From Nymphaea colorata (taxonomy: Eukaryota > Streptophyta > Magnoliopsida > Nymphaeales > Nymphaeaceae), in NCBI RefSeq assembly GCF_008831285.2, contig NC_045150.1, positions 14,367,868 to 14,431,867 on the forward strand: DNA of 64,000 nt, written 5' to 3'. The notes under the pieces were generated by a model. The model made no database searches. It was not told the DNA's origin and saw only the letters and a program-made list of their open reading frames with translations. This document shows, piece by piece, positions 1 through 11,400 of the stretch (the stretch's first letter is position 1; every line of letters starts with the position of its first letter). Position numbers and translations under genes: made by a program.

Positions 1-2805
1 TGAATAAGTTTTCTCATGTTATCAGAGCAAAACGAGCTTTTCCAAAAAAATCCAAGCTTTTGTAGAGAGGTCCTTCAGACACCTGGAACTGGAATAATCT
101 TTTGCAGCGCCAGCTTTCCTCTCTGCTGCGTGATACACCTTTGTCTCCAGCAAACTATTCCAGAGAACGATGGGAAAGGAAGTCGGGGGAGGGCACCTTT
201 CTCGCTGGATTCTTCCTGTACTCCGGCAGCAACCCCTATCACCGGAATTTCTCAGGGTCGACTGAATTTCTCTGCTGCAGATGTTAGTGATGAGCCCGTT
301 GCAAATCTCCTCTCGGCAGCTCTTGTTCTCAGCCTATAGGTTCAGCTCAACAGCTGGTTCTCTCAACCCTTCACTGAATCACAAACTCAGGCAGTCATAT
401 TTGCTTCTGTTCAAAGGCTTTGGTTTCTTCTTTGATTTAAGACGGCAAAAGAGCTTCTCCAGCGGAGGAAAGAGGGAGGAAACAGAATTTGGGTCTATTA
501 GGGAGGAAACAGAATCATCTACACAGACTTGTCATATGAGTATATATTTGCTTTGCAATGGGAGGAAAATTTAATATTACTCACATAGTTGATTTCTTGA
601 AGAACAATTCCTCCCTCTTCCATCGGTTCTCCCTATAGAGCTCTGGCAATAGCTTGGAATGTGCATCGATTCCATAAAAATACTGGCAATTTAGGAACCC
701 TAATCCAGATTGGCACTCCCATATTCTCCTCAATCGATAAGGAGCATCTTGGATCCCATCTGCTTGCAGCCATCACTCTTCCACCCAGTTTCCATTCTCC
801 CCTTCTAAAAACTACCCTGAGTTCGTCCTCACTGTGAACCCTTTGAAACCAGTCATTTCTTTCCTAGTTTTCATTCCATCCAAACAACAAGAATCCTGAA
901 AATTATTTTTTAATGGTGGAGAAAGAATCAAACCCGATGAGGACTCACGGTTCTCTCCTTCGATTCTTTTTGTTATCAATTGATTCTTCATCTCCGGCTC
1001 TGTCTTCTAAGTCACTCACCAGCTGGTCTCCTGTAAATCAATCTCTGCATTCCAATCATTCTTGGTCTAACATTCCTTTTCAACTTCCATCTGCATATGG
1101 AGAAACCGAAACTTGTTATCCCCCAATTCTGGTTCTGCTTTTGATCTGGGTCTCTCCTTTATTAACTCCTGACATAATGATAGATCTTCAATTCCTTCCA
1201 CCCATCTTTCTTTGCCACACCCTCTTGAGAAGAAACCACCAATTGATTAACTCTACACCGACTTGCCATATGAATATATATTTGCTTTGAGGAGTAATTG
1301 GCTATCGAGTTCTTCTTTGGTGTTCTTTGACCGGACTACCACACCTAACATCACATTAAAGAAGCTCTAATCTTTAGTTGGGTTCCTTGTTTGTTGATAT
1401 ATTAGGCAGCTAGTTATAGCCTTGACTACCATTTACGTTTCTCCAAAATTCAAAAACTAATATAAAAATAGAATTTCGTTGGCATTTGCATGGATCAAAA
1501 ATCTATTCTATGGAAATTTAACTGTTCAACCAAGTTTATTAGTTATGCATAGTACCTAGTTTACAAATGGTTGCTCGGTTATGCTGGAACTTTTGAATTC
1601 AGGAAAGAACTTTGGGATTAATTTGAGGCAAATAATGCATCCTGTTGCTGCTTGATTAGGACCAGGAAACAAACATTCAGCAGTCGACGGCAGAATCACC
1701 ACCAAATTTCTCAGAACAAAAGTGAAAGAAATGCTCTCTGTCACTTGATTGTCTTACCTTCTTAGTCAAAAGCAGAATTGTTGCATGAACAGCTTGCTGG
1801 GGATTAGGTTCCTTGCATTTGTTAAGCAAAATCAATCTGTGCAATGGAGAAAGATCAGCAGATTAATGCTGATATTCACAGTGATGTTTGCCAAGAATTG
1901 ACTCAACCCTCAAAAGCACACAAAAAGAAACAAGCCAAAACACACAGATACAGGTTAGCAGTTAAACTGCACAAAAAGAGAGATTAATTTCTACGTAAGA
2001 CTGAAGGAGCAAAAAAGCATATTATTTGACAATAATTTCTTAGGCGACTTATAGCATAACCAGTACTCAAATATTTAATTCACAAGAAAAATAAGATCAA
2101 CATTACTTACACAAGTGAAAGCACACAAATAAGCAATTATTTCACATGAGATTTTAAAAATATTACAATCATATATACCTGTGGAAGATAAGTAGCTGAT
2201 GCAAGACAACAACCAACCAGCATCTAGCTCCAAAAAAAAAAAAAACAGAATCAAAATATCATTTAAATGTGTTGACATAAGCATCTTAAACATTTTATCC
2301 AGGTGAAAGCATGAACTAGGGGTCGTCTGGTAATCACAACTGGATATTATTGTTATACTTATCTGCCATAATATTTAGGACAGATTCATGGAATTTTGTA
2401 ACATAATATTACATAACTTCTGCCTAATATTTGGGACAGTTATATGAAACAGTTACATACTGTTATATTGGCGTATGCAGAGGCAAGTTACGATGTACGT
2501 AGCTTCACCCAGCCCTGTTGGTGGTGACAAAAAGCTCCGTCAGAGGTAACGGGTATTCTTGTAGTGGCCATATCACCATCTCTCATATCTTTGGCCGAGT
2601 AAAGGCTGCTCAAGCCATTATAGTTCCAAGAAAATGATCTAATAAGATTATTTTGAGTGCTAAACAAAATCAAGTTAGAAAACATGGAGAATTAAAATGA
2701 AAAAATAACCTATGAAAGTTCACCAAAGAGAACTTTAGAATTTGTCATTGAATGGATGTGGTCAATCATAGCTGAAAGGTCATATAGAGACAATTCCGAC
2801 CAAAT
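1..2805. other. Non-coding stretch with a separated 37-bp direct repeat
   Basis: I recognise no gene here. The longest open frames (about 125 codons at 913-1290 and 107 at 16-339) show no domain or family motif. A 37-bp segment at 519-555 recurs at 1253-1289 with 3 mismatches. On the minus strand at about 1755-1835 there is a plausible exon: an acceptor ending TTGCACAG, 26 open codons rich in Leu, then a consensus donor AAG|GTAAG. I could not assign it to a family. At 2314-2470 a GGGGTCGTCTGGTAA start resembles the left end of a small DNA transposon, but no right end is visible. Confidence 0.5.
519..1289 (+). repeat. Pair of 37-bp direct repeats, 734 bp apart
   Basis: Copies lie at 519-555 and 1253-1289. 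Both read CTACAC, then GACTTG, CATATGA and TATATATTTGCTTTG, with 34 of 37 bases the same. The match stops abruptly on both sides. The pair could bracket an old insertion or be leftovers of a dispersed repeat. Nothing shows which. Confidence 0.6.
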
Positions 2806-3228
2806 TAGGGTTGTCATTTGTCAATGTATCTGATTTAATTGGATATCCAACCAAACCAGTTCAAAAAATATCGGATATGGAAAAAAATTTAACATCCAAT
2901 TAAGCAATTGGAGCGGATTGGGGATTAAGAAATGACATCTGATTGGATCCTGATTCAGATTTGGATGTACATATATATCCAACTGGATTCGGATTCAGAT
3001 TCAGTTATGGATTGGATTTAGTTCTAAATAAAAATCTTATACTCAAATGCTCTTACATTTTGAAAATCAGCCAGAATTGATTCAAAATTCGGATTCAGAT
3101 TGTGATATTGGATTTTAGATCCATTGTTTGTATTCAAATCAGAATTTGAATATGGATAAGTGAATATCCAAAAAAGCAGATATAGTTCAAGATGTATCCT
3201 ATTTGAATCTGAGACATTAACATCCCTA
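2806..3228. mobile_element. hAT-like non-autonomous element, GATTC-rich
   Basis: The segment starts TAGGGTTGTCATTTG and ends with the complement of TAGGGATGTTAATG, so it has imperfect terminal inverted repeats of the TAGGGATGTCAATG type. The interior is a degenerate array of GGATTC, CAGATTCGG and GGATATCCAA words. A relative starts at 27355 with TAGGGATGTCAATGA. The flanking 8-mers do not match, so no target duplication survives. The termini suggest the hAT group; no transposase is encoded. The boundaries are my reading of the two ends. Confidence 0.5.
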
Positions 3229-5689
3229 TTCCCAACCCCAATCCCAGGACTCCAGAAAGACAATAAATAACAAAAGATACAAACCCCTCAAATCATTCCC
3301 TACTGGCCTGCAAGTGTCATACAATGGAGATAGCTAATGAGAAACTTTGGTAGATAATCAAAATTAAAAACTCTTATCATATATGTATGTGTGTATGTAC
3401 ATGTGTGTGTGTGTGTCTGTGTGTATAGGGCAGATTTTGTATTTAAAAATAGTAGATTATAAATTTTCAACGAACTACTGGCAGAGGCTGTTAACAGTAG
3501 AAATGCTATTTCTCTTTGATAAATCCTATTTCACTTCTTATTTGGCTTAGTAATCAGCTAACCAACATTGCTCAAAGCATGTAAATTTAAACAGTCGAAG
3601 GAAGGAGCGAAAATTTGACAGAAGTCATTAAGAATGTCATATTTATTCATGCCATCTCTTATTGTTAGATGTCATATGCAAAGTCTGGACGATGCGAAAT
3701 GTACATGACCTTGAAAATTGACGATAGGAAGCTCCAATCTGATCACGTTTTGTTTCACTAAAGCAAAAAGACTTCACTGCTGCAAGTAAAATAGGGACTT
3801 GTTCGAAAGTAATAAGAAGAGCTAAGACACTAAATATAAACTCTGAATTGATCGGCCACCAAAAGTTTCAAGGAAGCCCATCAATTTGGAAACTCAGTCA
3901 TAGTTATAACAGAAAAAAATATTAATTATCGAACTTTTTACTTACTAAACTTTCAAAACACCAATTTTTTCAACAATTGCTAATAATGTGGCGTTTGGAA
4001 ACCTTAAGAATGTAGGAAAAAGGTCAACATTTGACATATGGAGATTTGCCCTTTCTACTCATTGAAGATGAAGGTTGGAAAAGGAGAATCCCAAGTTTGA
4101 AGATGAAAAAATGTTGAAAGTGGGAGAGAAGAATAGATGAAGGAAGAGAGATAAAAAGGACTTCAAAGCTCTTAGTTAGAGGGCTCAAGGAGTTCCCCAA
4201 ATGCTAGCTCATTCCCAATGATGAAGATGTGGGGGTATTTATCAAAAAAAAAAAGATAAAATTCAGCATTTGAAAGTTTTTAATTTGTCAAGATTTCTTA
4301 TGAATTTTAAATTTTTTGAATTTATTTTATTTTTATTTTGCTTTATAGGTTTTGACATATGGAGATTTGCCCTTAGCTCTGGAAACATCGTTTGGAGGGG
4401 GTTGGAAGGGATAAAGCCCACCCAGGAGGAGCAAAACCGCTTTCTTGGGGCCAATTTTTACCAAAAAAGGAGATTGTTAATGTAGTAGGCCCTGTTCTGG
4501 GTGCACATGACTGTGCGTTGTGCTTGGTGCTGCCGTGCACTCTCAACCTTAGCACTCGATAGCACCATGCACCCTAGGCCAGAGCACTTAGTAGCACAAC
4601 AAGTGCTCTAGGCAGCGCACCAAGCGCTGCCAAAACATTGCATAAGGAGGCAAATTAAGGGTGGCCTTTGCCCTTCTGCCATCCCCAGGCAGGTCCCACC
4701 CTAAAAAAATAAAAGTTTAACAACAAAAAATATGTAATACATTTAAGAGGTATAATATTCCTTTTATAAAACGGGTCTGACTCCATTTTTTATGATTCCA
4801 GGTACGTTTTCGATCCAGACCTAATTCCTTAAATGGGAGGGTCCAAGACCCATGTCAAAGGTTGGATCATGGATTGGGTAGGTGCTTAAGCTTGAAATAT
4901 GGATTGTACGTCCAGATTTGGATTTTACGAAGCTGAGTAGAATTAAAAAGTGAGGGCAAGCTTGCGAATGATGTTGGGAATTGATTCTTCAGCACGATTT
5001 CAAACATTTGAGTTTGATTTTTTTTTTTTATCCAGATTTTTTGTTTTTTATCTAATCTAGATCTCTGGGCGATTTTCTGAATCTATTTTCCTATTTGGGC
5101 CTGACTTTGATTCTCAAGTTTATATGAGTTTTTAACCTTCGTTTTGGATCTAGAGCAGGATTTTGGATCTGGTACTTGGATTTGGATTTGGGTCTAGATC
5201 TAAAGTTCTACTTTGGATCTAAAACTTTGAGTTTGGATTTAAGGCTTAGTTTTAGTTCTAGAGCTCAGTTTTAGATCCAAATTGGGATCTAGGGATCTAT
5301 TTTTTAATCTAAAATTGGGATTTGGATCAAGATCTGGATCTAAGTTTGGTTCTTGGATCTTGACTTTGGATTTTGGATTGGGTTTAGATCTAGATTTGAC
5401 ATGAATTATCAGCCTAGACTGAGGTGGGGCTTGGGTCGGAAGTTTATATTTAAATTCAAAACTGCAATAAATTGAAGTATTTGAGACCCAAAATTGTTGA
5501 AAATAATTGTGAAGACGCTAGATATATATGAAACTTTAAAATTTAGGGGTAATTACAAGGTTCAGCCAATTTATTAGGATCTTGTAGAATCTCAATGGGG
5601 AGCTGTCGAGAGAATAATAAGATTCTTAAAAGCTACCGTTCATTGTCTAATCTTCAAAGTTCAAACCACCCAAGAACAAAGAAGTTCAT
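3229..5689. other. Non-coding, low-complexity stretch
   Basis: No gene is recognised. It includes a (TG)n run near 3395-3425, a 24-bp direct repeat (4030-4053 and 4351-4374), a GTGC/GCAC-rich cryptic repeat at about 4500-4640, and an approximately 500-bp tract (about 4910-5410) made of variants of GGATCT, TTTGGATTT and TCTAGATC. The last resembles decayed short tandem repeat rather than coding sequence. Confidence 0.5.
4030..4374 (+). repeat. Perfect 24-bp direct repeat bracketing 297 bp
   Basis: The sequence TTTGACATATGGAGATTTG plus CCCTT occurs at 4030-4053 and again at 4351-4374 without mismatch. The 297 bp between them contain an 11-A run at about 4244-4254 and a very AT-rich right half. 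A 24-bp duplication is too long for common DNA transposons and at the upper limit for LINE/SINE target duplications. It may instead come from repair of staggered breaks. Confidence 0.6.
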
Positions 5690-6009
5690 ATGTATGGCGA
5701 TCCGGACGGGGCCGAATGCCATGCAGTGGCCCACATAACAGAATATGCAACGTGGTAGACATATTTCTAGTTGAACTTGTAATAAGAACAAAAAAAATCC
5801 ACCATCCATATAGTGTGACATTGTGAAGGCAAAATATTTAGCGGCTAGTCCAACTTTTTCATAATCGAAGACAGCGCATTGAAGTGAATGTTCATTTTGT
5901 TAGGGACAAAGTTGCTCAAGGCACTATTGTTGCGAGACGAACATCATTTGAAGAGCAGATTGCAGATGGGCTTATAAAAACCATTAAGCTCTCATGGCTA
6001 TCATGTTAA
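5690..6009 (+). mobile_element. Ty1/copia fragment: RNase H end of pol
   Basis: In the frame ending at the stop near 6009, residues read IEVNVHFVRDKVAQG, then EEQIADGLIKT. This is the extreme C-terminus of copia polyprotein RNase H, the stretch normally written HIEIDxHFVRDKV and ADGLTK. Upstream, about 5690-5880 gives weaker matches to the preceding RNase H core (ELVIRTKK region) but with stops. The His of the HIE motif is Arg. No LTR or polypurine tract could be placed downstream. It is unrelated to the better preserved copia at 39-42 kb, which lacks this region. Confidence 0.75.
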
Positions 6010-6091
6010 TTGAATCAAGCTTAGCATAGGAGCATCCTTATGCAAGGCGGAAACATGGTACGGCTCACAAGGGCCCTGGCCCAACCTCAAA

Positions 6092-6093
<2 letters not shown>

Positions 6094-6129
<36 letters not shown>
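6094..6129. repeat. (TA)n microsatellite after an A-run
   Basis: A ten-A tract is followed by about 16 TA dinucleotides. No gene sits across it. Confidence 0.9.
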
Positions 6130-6131
<2 letters not shown>

Positions 6132-6522
6132 CATGTAAATTTTAAAAAATTTCACTTATGCTATATAAAAATTTTGAAAAATGATATTTCATCCCTAATA
6201 AAAAAAATTTGAAACTTTAATTTGGCCCGCCTCATGAAAAATTCCTAGCTCCGCCCCTATCCTTATGGGTCCAACACCAAAGCGTTTGGTACCTCTTTCT
6301 TAGACAAAAATACCAAAGTCGCTGCCCAGGTGACTGTTACACGAGAGAGAAAGTTGTGTGCATCGTGCACATGTTACCTAGTAAAGGATGGAAGGACATT
6401 TTGGTCATTTGTTAAAAAGAAATGTCATTTATAGTTTTTTACTTTTTTTCATTTTCATTTTTGCTTTTTACAAAAAGTTTTTTTTCACTGTTAACTAAGG
6501 GTATTTTAGTCATTTACCATAC

Positions 6523-7268
6523 TTGCTCACTAAATTCATGTCAGGTTTGTTATTTGAGGCATCCCTATTCAGTTTAGATGGTCTTATTTGTTCACTGCAT
6601 GAAGTATTGCAGCATTTCTTGGACAACCCATGGCAAAACCGGGATGTATCTTCTTCAGAGAAATGGGGTTGCAGTGACAGCGGGGATGTTCAATTAAATG
6701 AAGAGGCAAAACCAGCTTTAATTCCTAACCACAATTATGGAAGTTCAATGAGTCGAGCCAACTCTGGTGCACTCTTGACCTTTCTTAGTCAAACTTGGAT
6801 CAAGCTCAACTCATCTAATAAAGGAGCCGTGTTCGGGTTAAAGTTAAGTAAACGAGTTGAGTTTAAGCTTGGCAAGCTCAACTTACCTAAACTCTCATGG
6901 TCAGATGAGAAATGCTATAGATTTGTATAACAATCCTTCAATGAAAAGGCCACTCTCATGGTCATTTTCAACTGCATATTGTTACAACTCAAGAAAATAC
7001 TATAAAAAGTGGAAGGCTTCTCTTTACCTCTCAACCTCAATCCAACACCTCCCCACCACAAGAATTCAAACACATGTCTCTCTCTCCTTCTCCCTCCCTC
7101 TCTCTCTCTCTTTATACATTTATTATATATATATACATATATATATTCCCATTTTGGTACTGGTTTTACTATATGCATATACAATGCCGGTTTATTTTAT
7201 GGAAAATCTTAATTTTTGATTGTTATAAGAGCCACCACTGTCATGATTCAAAATACACATCTAATTAA
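6523..7268. other. Non-coding tract with GAGTTGAGC words and CT/TA microsatellite
   Basis: The open frame at 6523-6930 (135 codons) is not convincing as a gene. From about 6745 to 6895 its sequence consists of GAGTCGAGC, AAGCTCAACT and related words shared with the hAT-type element at 18946-19713, so it is probably transposon-derived. A CTCTCATGGTCA 12-mer occurs twice (about 6892 and 6953). A (CT)n(TA)n microsatellite follows at 7076-7146. Confidence 0.4.
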
Positions 7269-7686
7269 ACCTATAACATAATCTCAACAAGCTAATGTGC
7301 TATAACTACTTATTTAGCATGAGTGTTGTGACTACTTATCTATTACAAACAATCTTTGTTCCAGTTTGCTTTATGAAAATATTTGATTCTTTTACTGTCA
7401 AAGTTTTTGTGATACAAACTTACAGCAGCAGCATTCGACCTTCTAGACGACTTTTATCAAGTGATAAGGGAACGCAAACTTACATCAGCAAGCCTTCTAC
7501 CTTCCAGAAGACTTCTTATCAAGTGAAAGGAAAAAGAAAGTTACTAAATTGCCCCATGGCCCTTAGTGACAGATTCATTTTGGGTTTACATTGGCTTAGA
7601 CTTCAAACAGAAGTTCAACCATTTAGCAAAAAGTCTTACATCTTTGAAAAGGTGTAAGCCACCAATGTCTCAATCATAGTCTTTTA

Positions 7687-7850
7687 GGGACCACTTGGCA
7701 CCAATAACAGATTGTTACCGTCCAGCGATTCTGCCTAAAATTTAGGGTAGATTCATACATCATTACTTTACATGGTTCCATGAATCTGCCCCAATTTTTA
7801 AGTCTGTTTTACTAGATAGTAACAATTCGTTACTGGTGCCTAATAGCCCC
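7687..7850. mobile_element. Tourist/PIF-Harbinger-type MITE, 164 bp
   Basis: The left end GGGACCACTTGGCACC and the complement of the right end GGGGCTATTAGGCACC agree at 12 of 16 bases. The similarity continues inward through AATAAC/AGTAAC and GATTGTTAC/AATTGTTAC, giving inverted repeats of about 32 bp. TTA immediately precedes the left end (7684-7686) and follows the right end (7851-7853), which is the 3-bp target duplication typical of PIF/Harbinger elements. There is no coding capacity. The superfamily call follows from the TTA duplication and MITE size. Confidence 0.8.
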
Positions 7851-7960
7851 TTAACACTACAATTAAATGAGGAACAACAAAAGTACAAATACATCCATGG
7901 AGCACAAGTTGTTCTATCAACCAGATGGGAAGAGGACAAATTGTAAAAACTTCTTATCAT

Positions 7961-8120
7961 CTCCCCATCCAAAATATAAGTCTCTGCTGCTTGTTTTGAT
8001 GACTCCTTGATTATCTTTACCAAATATGGAGATCTTGAATTTGTTTCTTCTCCGCTTTGAGAGAAGACTTTTATGGAACCATCCATTAATTTGTGAAATT
8101 GAGCACGTTGTCCATCATAA
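7961..8120 (-). pseudogene. Exon-like fragment of a DNA ligase 6-type ATP-dependent ligase
   Basis: On the minus strand, an intron-like tail ending CCCTTGTAG is followed by codons for YDGQRAQFHKLMDGS, IKVFSQSGEE and LVKIIKESSKQAAET, ending YILDGE. This is the nucleotidyltransferase core of eukaryotic ATP-dependent DNA ligases, just after the catalytic Lys of the KYDG motif, whose codon would lie at the end of the previous exon. The KIIKESSK stretch fits the plant LIG6 type best. Differences from the family include FSRN replaced by FSQS, and there is no clear donor after ILDGE. Later ligase exons (WLKVKRDY, EIRGADFTVSP) were not found. I read it as a gene relic rather than a working gene. Confidence 0.55.
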
Positions 8121-8379
8121 CTACAAGGGCAATGTTTCTTCATAAATGAACCACAATGAACAAATTTAATAAAATAAGGATGAATAATGTAAATGGCTCA
8201 AGCTGAAGAATTTGCAATAAAGAAGAGGAGAAGTAGCAGAGTAAATGGCTTATAAATTTGTACAGGGGATTACAAGGAAAAAGAGCCAAATAAAGGAAAA
8301 ATGGTGGAACAAACTTATATTCACAATATAATTAACTTGATCCAGCATTATGACAGCTGACCTATCAGAGCTTGTTTGG

Positions 8380-8470
8380 GCACATGTTGGATCAACAACG
8401 ATGCCAGGAACCATGAAACAGTCGACAAACGAAACTAGATGCTTGCCGATGAGTGAAGAAGTAAGTAAAT
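8380..8470 (-). pseudogene. Probable preceding exon of the same ligase relic
   Basis: About 30 minus-strand codons read SSLIGKHLVSFVDCF, then MVPGIVVDPTCAQ. In LIG6-type ligases the stretch just before the KYDG exon ends in a Leu-Met/Ile-Lys segment followed by a VPGI-Pro-x-x-Pro block, so order, spacing and the MVPGI core agree. The rest is poorly conserved. It lies upstream on the minus strand, 260 bp from the YDGQRAQ exon, as expected for a neighbouring exon. The assignment rests on one short motif plus position. Confidence 0.4.
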
Positions 8471-8489
8471 CATATGAAAAAGACATTTA

Positions 8490-11400
8490 AAAGGGAAAAA
8501 GAATTGTACAGGCCTTGAAAATTCCAACATCAAACTCGGCTGGAAATAAGTGACCATTCTGAAATGAAAAACTAAAAACTAATTAAGCACTTGTAGCTGG
8601 AATTACTAGATAACATCATTGTCACAAATACCATTTCCCATGTTTTCATCGGTGACAGATTTCCTCTGGAATCAGCTAAAAAAGATCTTTTTCTAGAAAA
8701 TGTCAGGAGTCCAAGATAGACTTTTCGCTAATTTTCATACAAAAATGGTATTCAGAAATAGTTCTTCAAACTCTGAAACTGACAAAAATGATCATCTTTG
8801 ATTAGACATCGCATAAGTGAAGCGACTTGTATAGAGTGGTTTGAGATGATGAAGCAGAATTTCATCTCTTGCGGTAAAGCAGACATACCCATTTCAGTTC
8901 CTGATTATTGCGATCCAGAAAGCAAGAGCTACAGAAAAAGGAGACCGATTACAAAACCAAAAAGTCATTGTTGAAGCGGTAAGAGAGCTTCCATGAAATA
9001 AACCCTGAAACTGTAGCTGAAAGTATTTTCAGTCGTGACATTTCCTGTGGCTGTTAACTAAGCTGACTTTGGCAAAAACCCTTGTAGCTATTAACTTTTT
9101 GTCATGGTTTTGACCATAGTCACAAAAAAACATCTTGAGTTTTAAACCACGAGTTTTTTCTCGGCTACAATACGGTGAGCTTGAAAATAAAGGAGAAAAA
9201 ACAAGAAAAATACAACAAATTTTTAAAAATTAAAAAACAAATCAAATTAAGAAAAAATAAAATAAGTGAGAAACTATAAACACAAACATCAACAAATAAG
9301 TAGATTTGCAACAAATAAAATTAAAAAATGAAAAAAAACTGTTTAAAAAAATTTAAAAATGAAGAAAAAGGAAAAAATGCAAAAAAAATCTAGGTTTATT
9401 TATCATGTCCATTTGTTTTTCTTTTAAAAAACACGTTTTTTGTGACTGGCTATTTTATCAACCGGCCATGATGTACCTAGGCCACTGGCCATGGTTTTGG
9501 CTCTGACCGTTATTTGCAACAGCCACAGTTACTTGTACATTAGCTATGGAAAAACTCATGGCCATTGTAATTATTCTACATTTTGTTTTATTATATATAT
9601 ATGTATGTAGAGAGAGAGAGAGAACATAGAAATAAGTAATTGTACTATAAAAGATATTATTTATACAATTCAAAATTATAAAAAAATTACATAAAAATAG
9701 TAGAAAATAAGTGTCCTTTGAGCACGCCTGCTTCTTTCTTATCAAAAAGCTCCACAAGCCATTTCTGGTCGAAAAAGAGAAAATAAATAGAAAAATAGCA
9801 GGTTCATACACATCTAGAAAATTTAATCCCAGAGACTAGTATGGTGAAACAATTCTAATTTTCTCATATTAGCAGCTTAGCATCTTATTTCTCCCAGAAA
9901 CAATTCTAATTCTCTCATTTTCATGTAGGGTAGTAGCTATACTTGTATCCAAACAGTCAAAAAGTTTAAGAATGATGGAAAGGGGTATGTGAAAGAACAT
10001 ATCATCTCTGGTACAGTAAGAAAAATTTCATAAATAAAATAGAAATATATTGCACGTTATACACAAATAACTAGTAGAGACATAGTAAATGATCAACCTT
10101 TTGGGCAAGCAAATCTTGGCCTGCTCAGAAAGCTCCTATTTTTTCTGTCATTAGAAAACAAAAAAGAAAGATAAAGCAATCTTCACCTCAAAATAAGTTG
10201 CTAAATTCCATTCCAATTCATGGATCATGAAGAAAGCTAAGATCTTGATCACCTACAAACAAAACAAAAAATGGAGTATTGGATGAAAAAAATGAGTACT
10301 TATAGCCAAAATCAAGGCTCCAAGAAATAGTTTTAGAAGAAAATAATAATAGGACAAAACTTACTATAAAATGCTTCAATTTATTGGAAACTGAAACAAG
10401 AAGACAAACAATTGGTTCATCCAGAAAATTAGTCCCATGTAGAACCAAAACATGCATTTGAAACTAATCTTGTGAAATGTATCAGCCAAAACAACAAATA
10501 TCTCTTGCACAATTGTCAGGAAATAAAATAGGCCTTGTGAAACTGCTTGCAAAACACTAAGGACTAGAGAAAAGAACATAATGCACAAAAAATCTCTTTA
10601 ATTCTCAGTATGCTAAAATGCCTGGTTTATTGGATCCATTACAAGCTTCAATTGAAGAGTAGACCATAACCCCCTGCTAAACAACAATATATTTGATACA
10701 TAGTCACATGCAAAATAGTGTTCGGCACTAACATAACCTTGATAGCTGGTATATTTTCAAATTGAAGTTGATTGGTAATGCTGGATAAGAGCATGAGGTG
10801 AACATGATGTCAGTGTAATATGATATATTTACCTAATATTATTACATTTATCTGAAATTATTAAATTATTAGAGCATGAGGTGAACATGAATTTCTCGAG
10901 GATAACACGGCAAAGTTGTATATCTCTGAAATATTTTGAAAATAAAAAAAAATACAATAAAACATTTAAAAAATCCTGAAAAATATAAAAAATAAAATAA
11001 ATAATAAATTCATAAAAAATATTTAAAAAACGTGTATAATTCACGTTTTGTTTTTGTTTTTTACATTCTAACATTTTTTAAAAAATATGCATTGTATTGA
11101 TGTTTTATTCGTCTGACTTATTTTTCACATATTTAATGCATCTTTCTCAATTAATTTGTGATATTTGTGACAGTGGATCAACATAGACAAAAAGAAAGCT
11201 GATCACCATAACAAAGGCAAATCATCCTCTGGTTAAAATGCTAATCATTGGTTTGAGTCAGATCGATCCAGATAAAAGTTTGATGAAAACAGTAATCTCA
11301 AAGTAATTATGGAACTGGGACAAATTGCCAACGATAAGTTGACACTTGTTTCCACCTTCTGCCTTGTTCTTCATGGGGCAGAACTTTCTTTAAAAATGGA

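Noticed and set aside
6523-6930. 135-codon open frame as a possible gene
   Set aside because: Its second half is built of GAGTTGAGC/AAGCTCAACT transposon words and no domain is seen.
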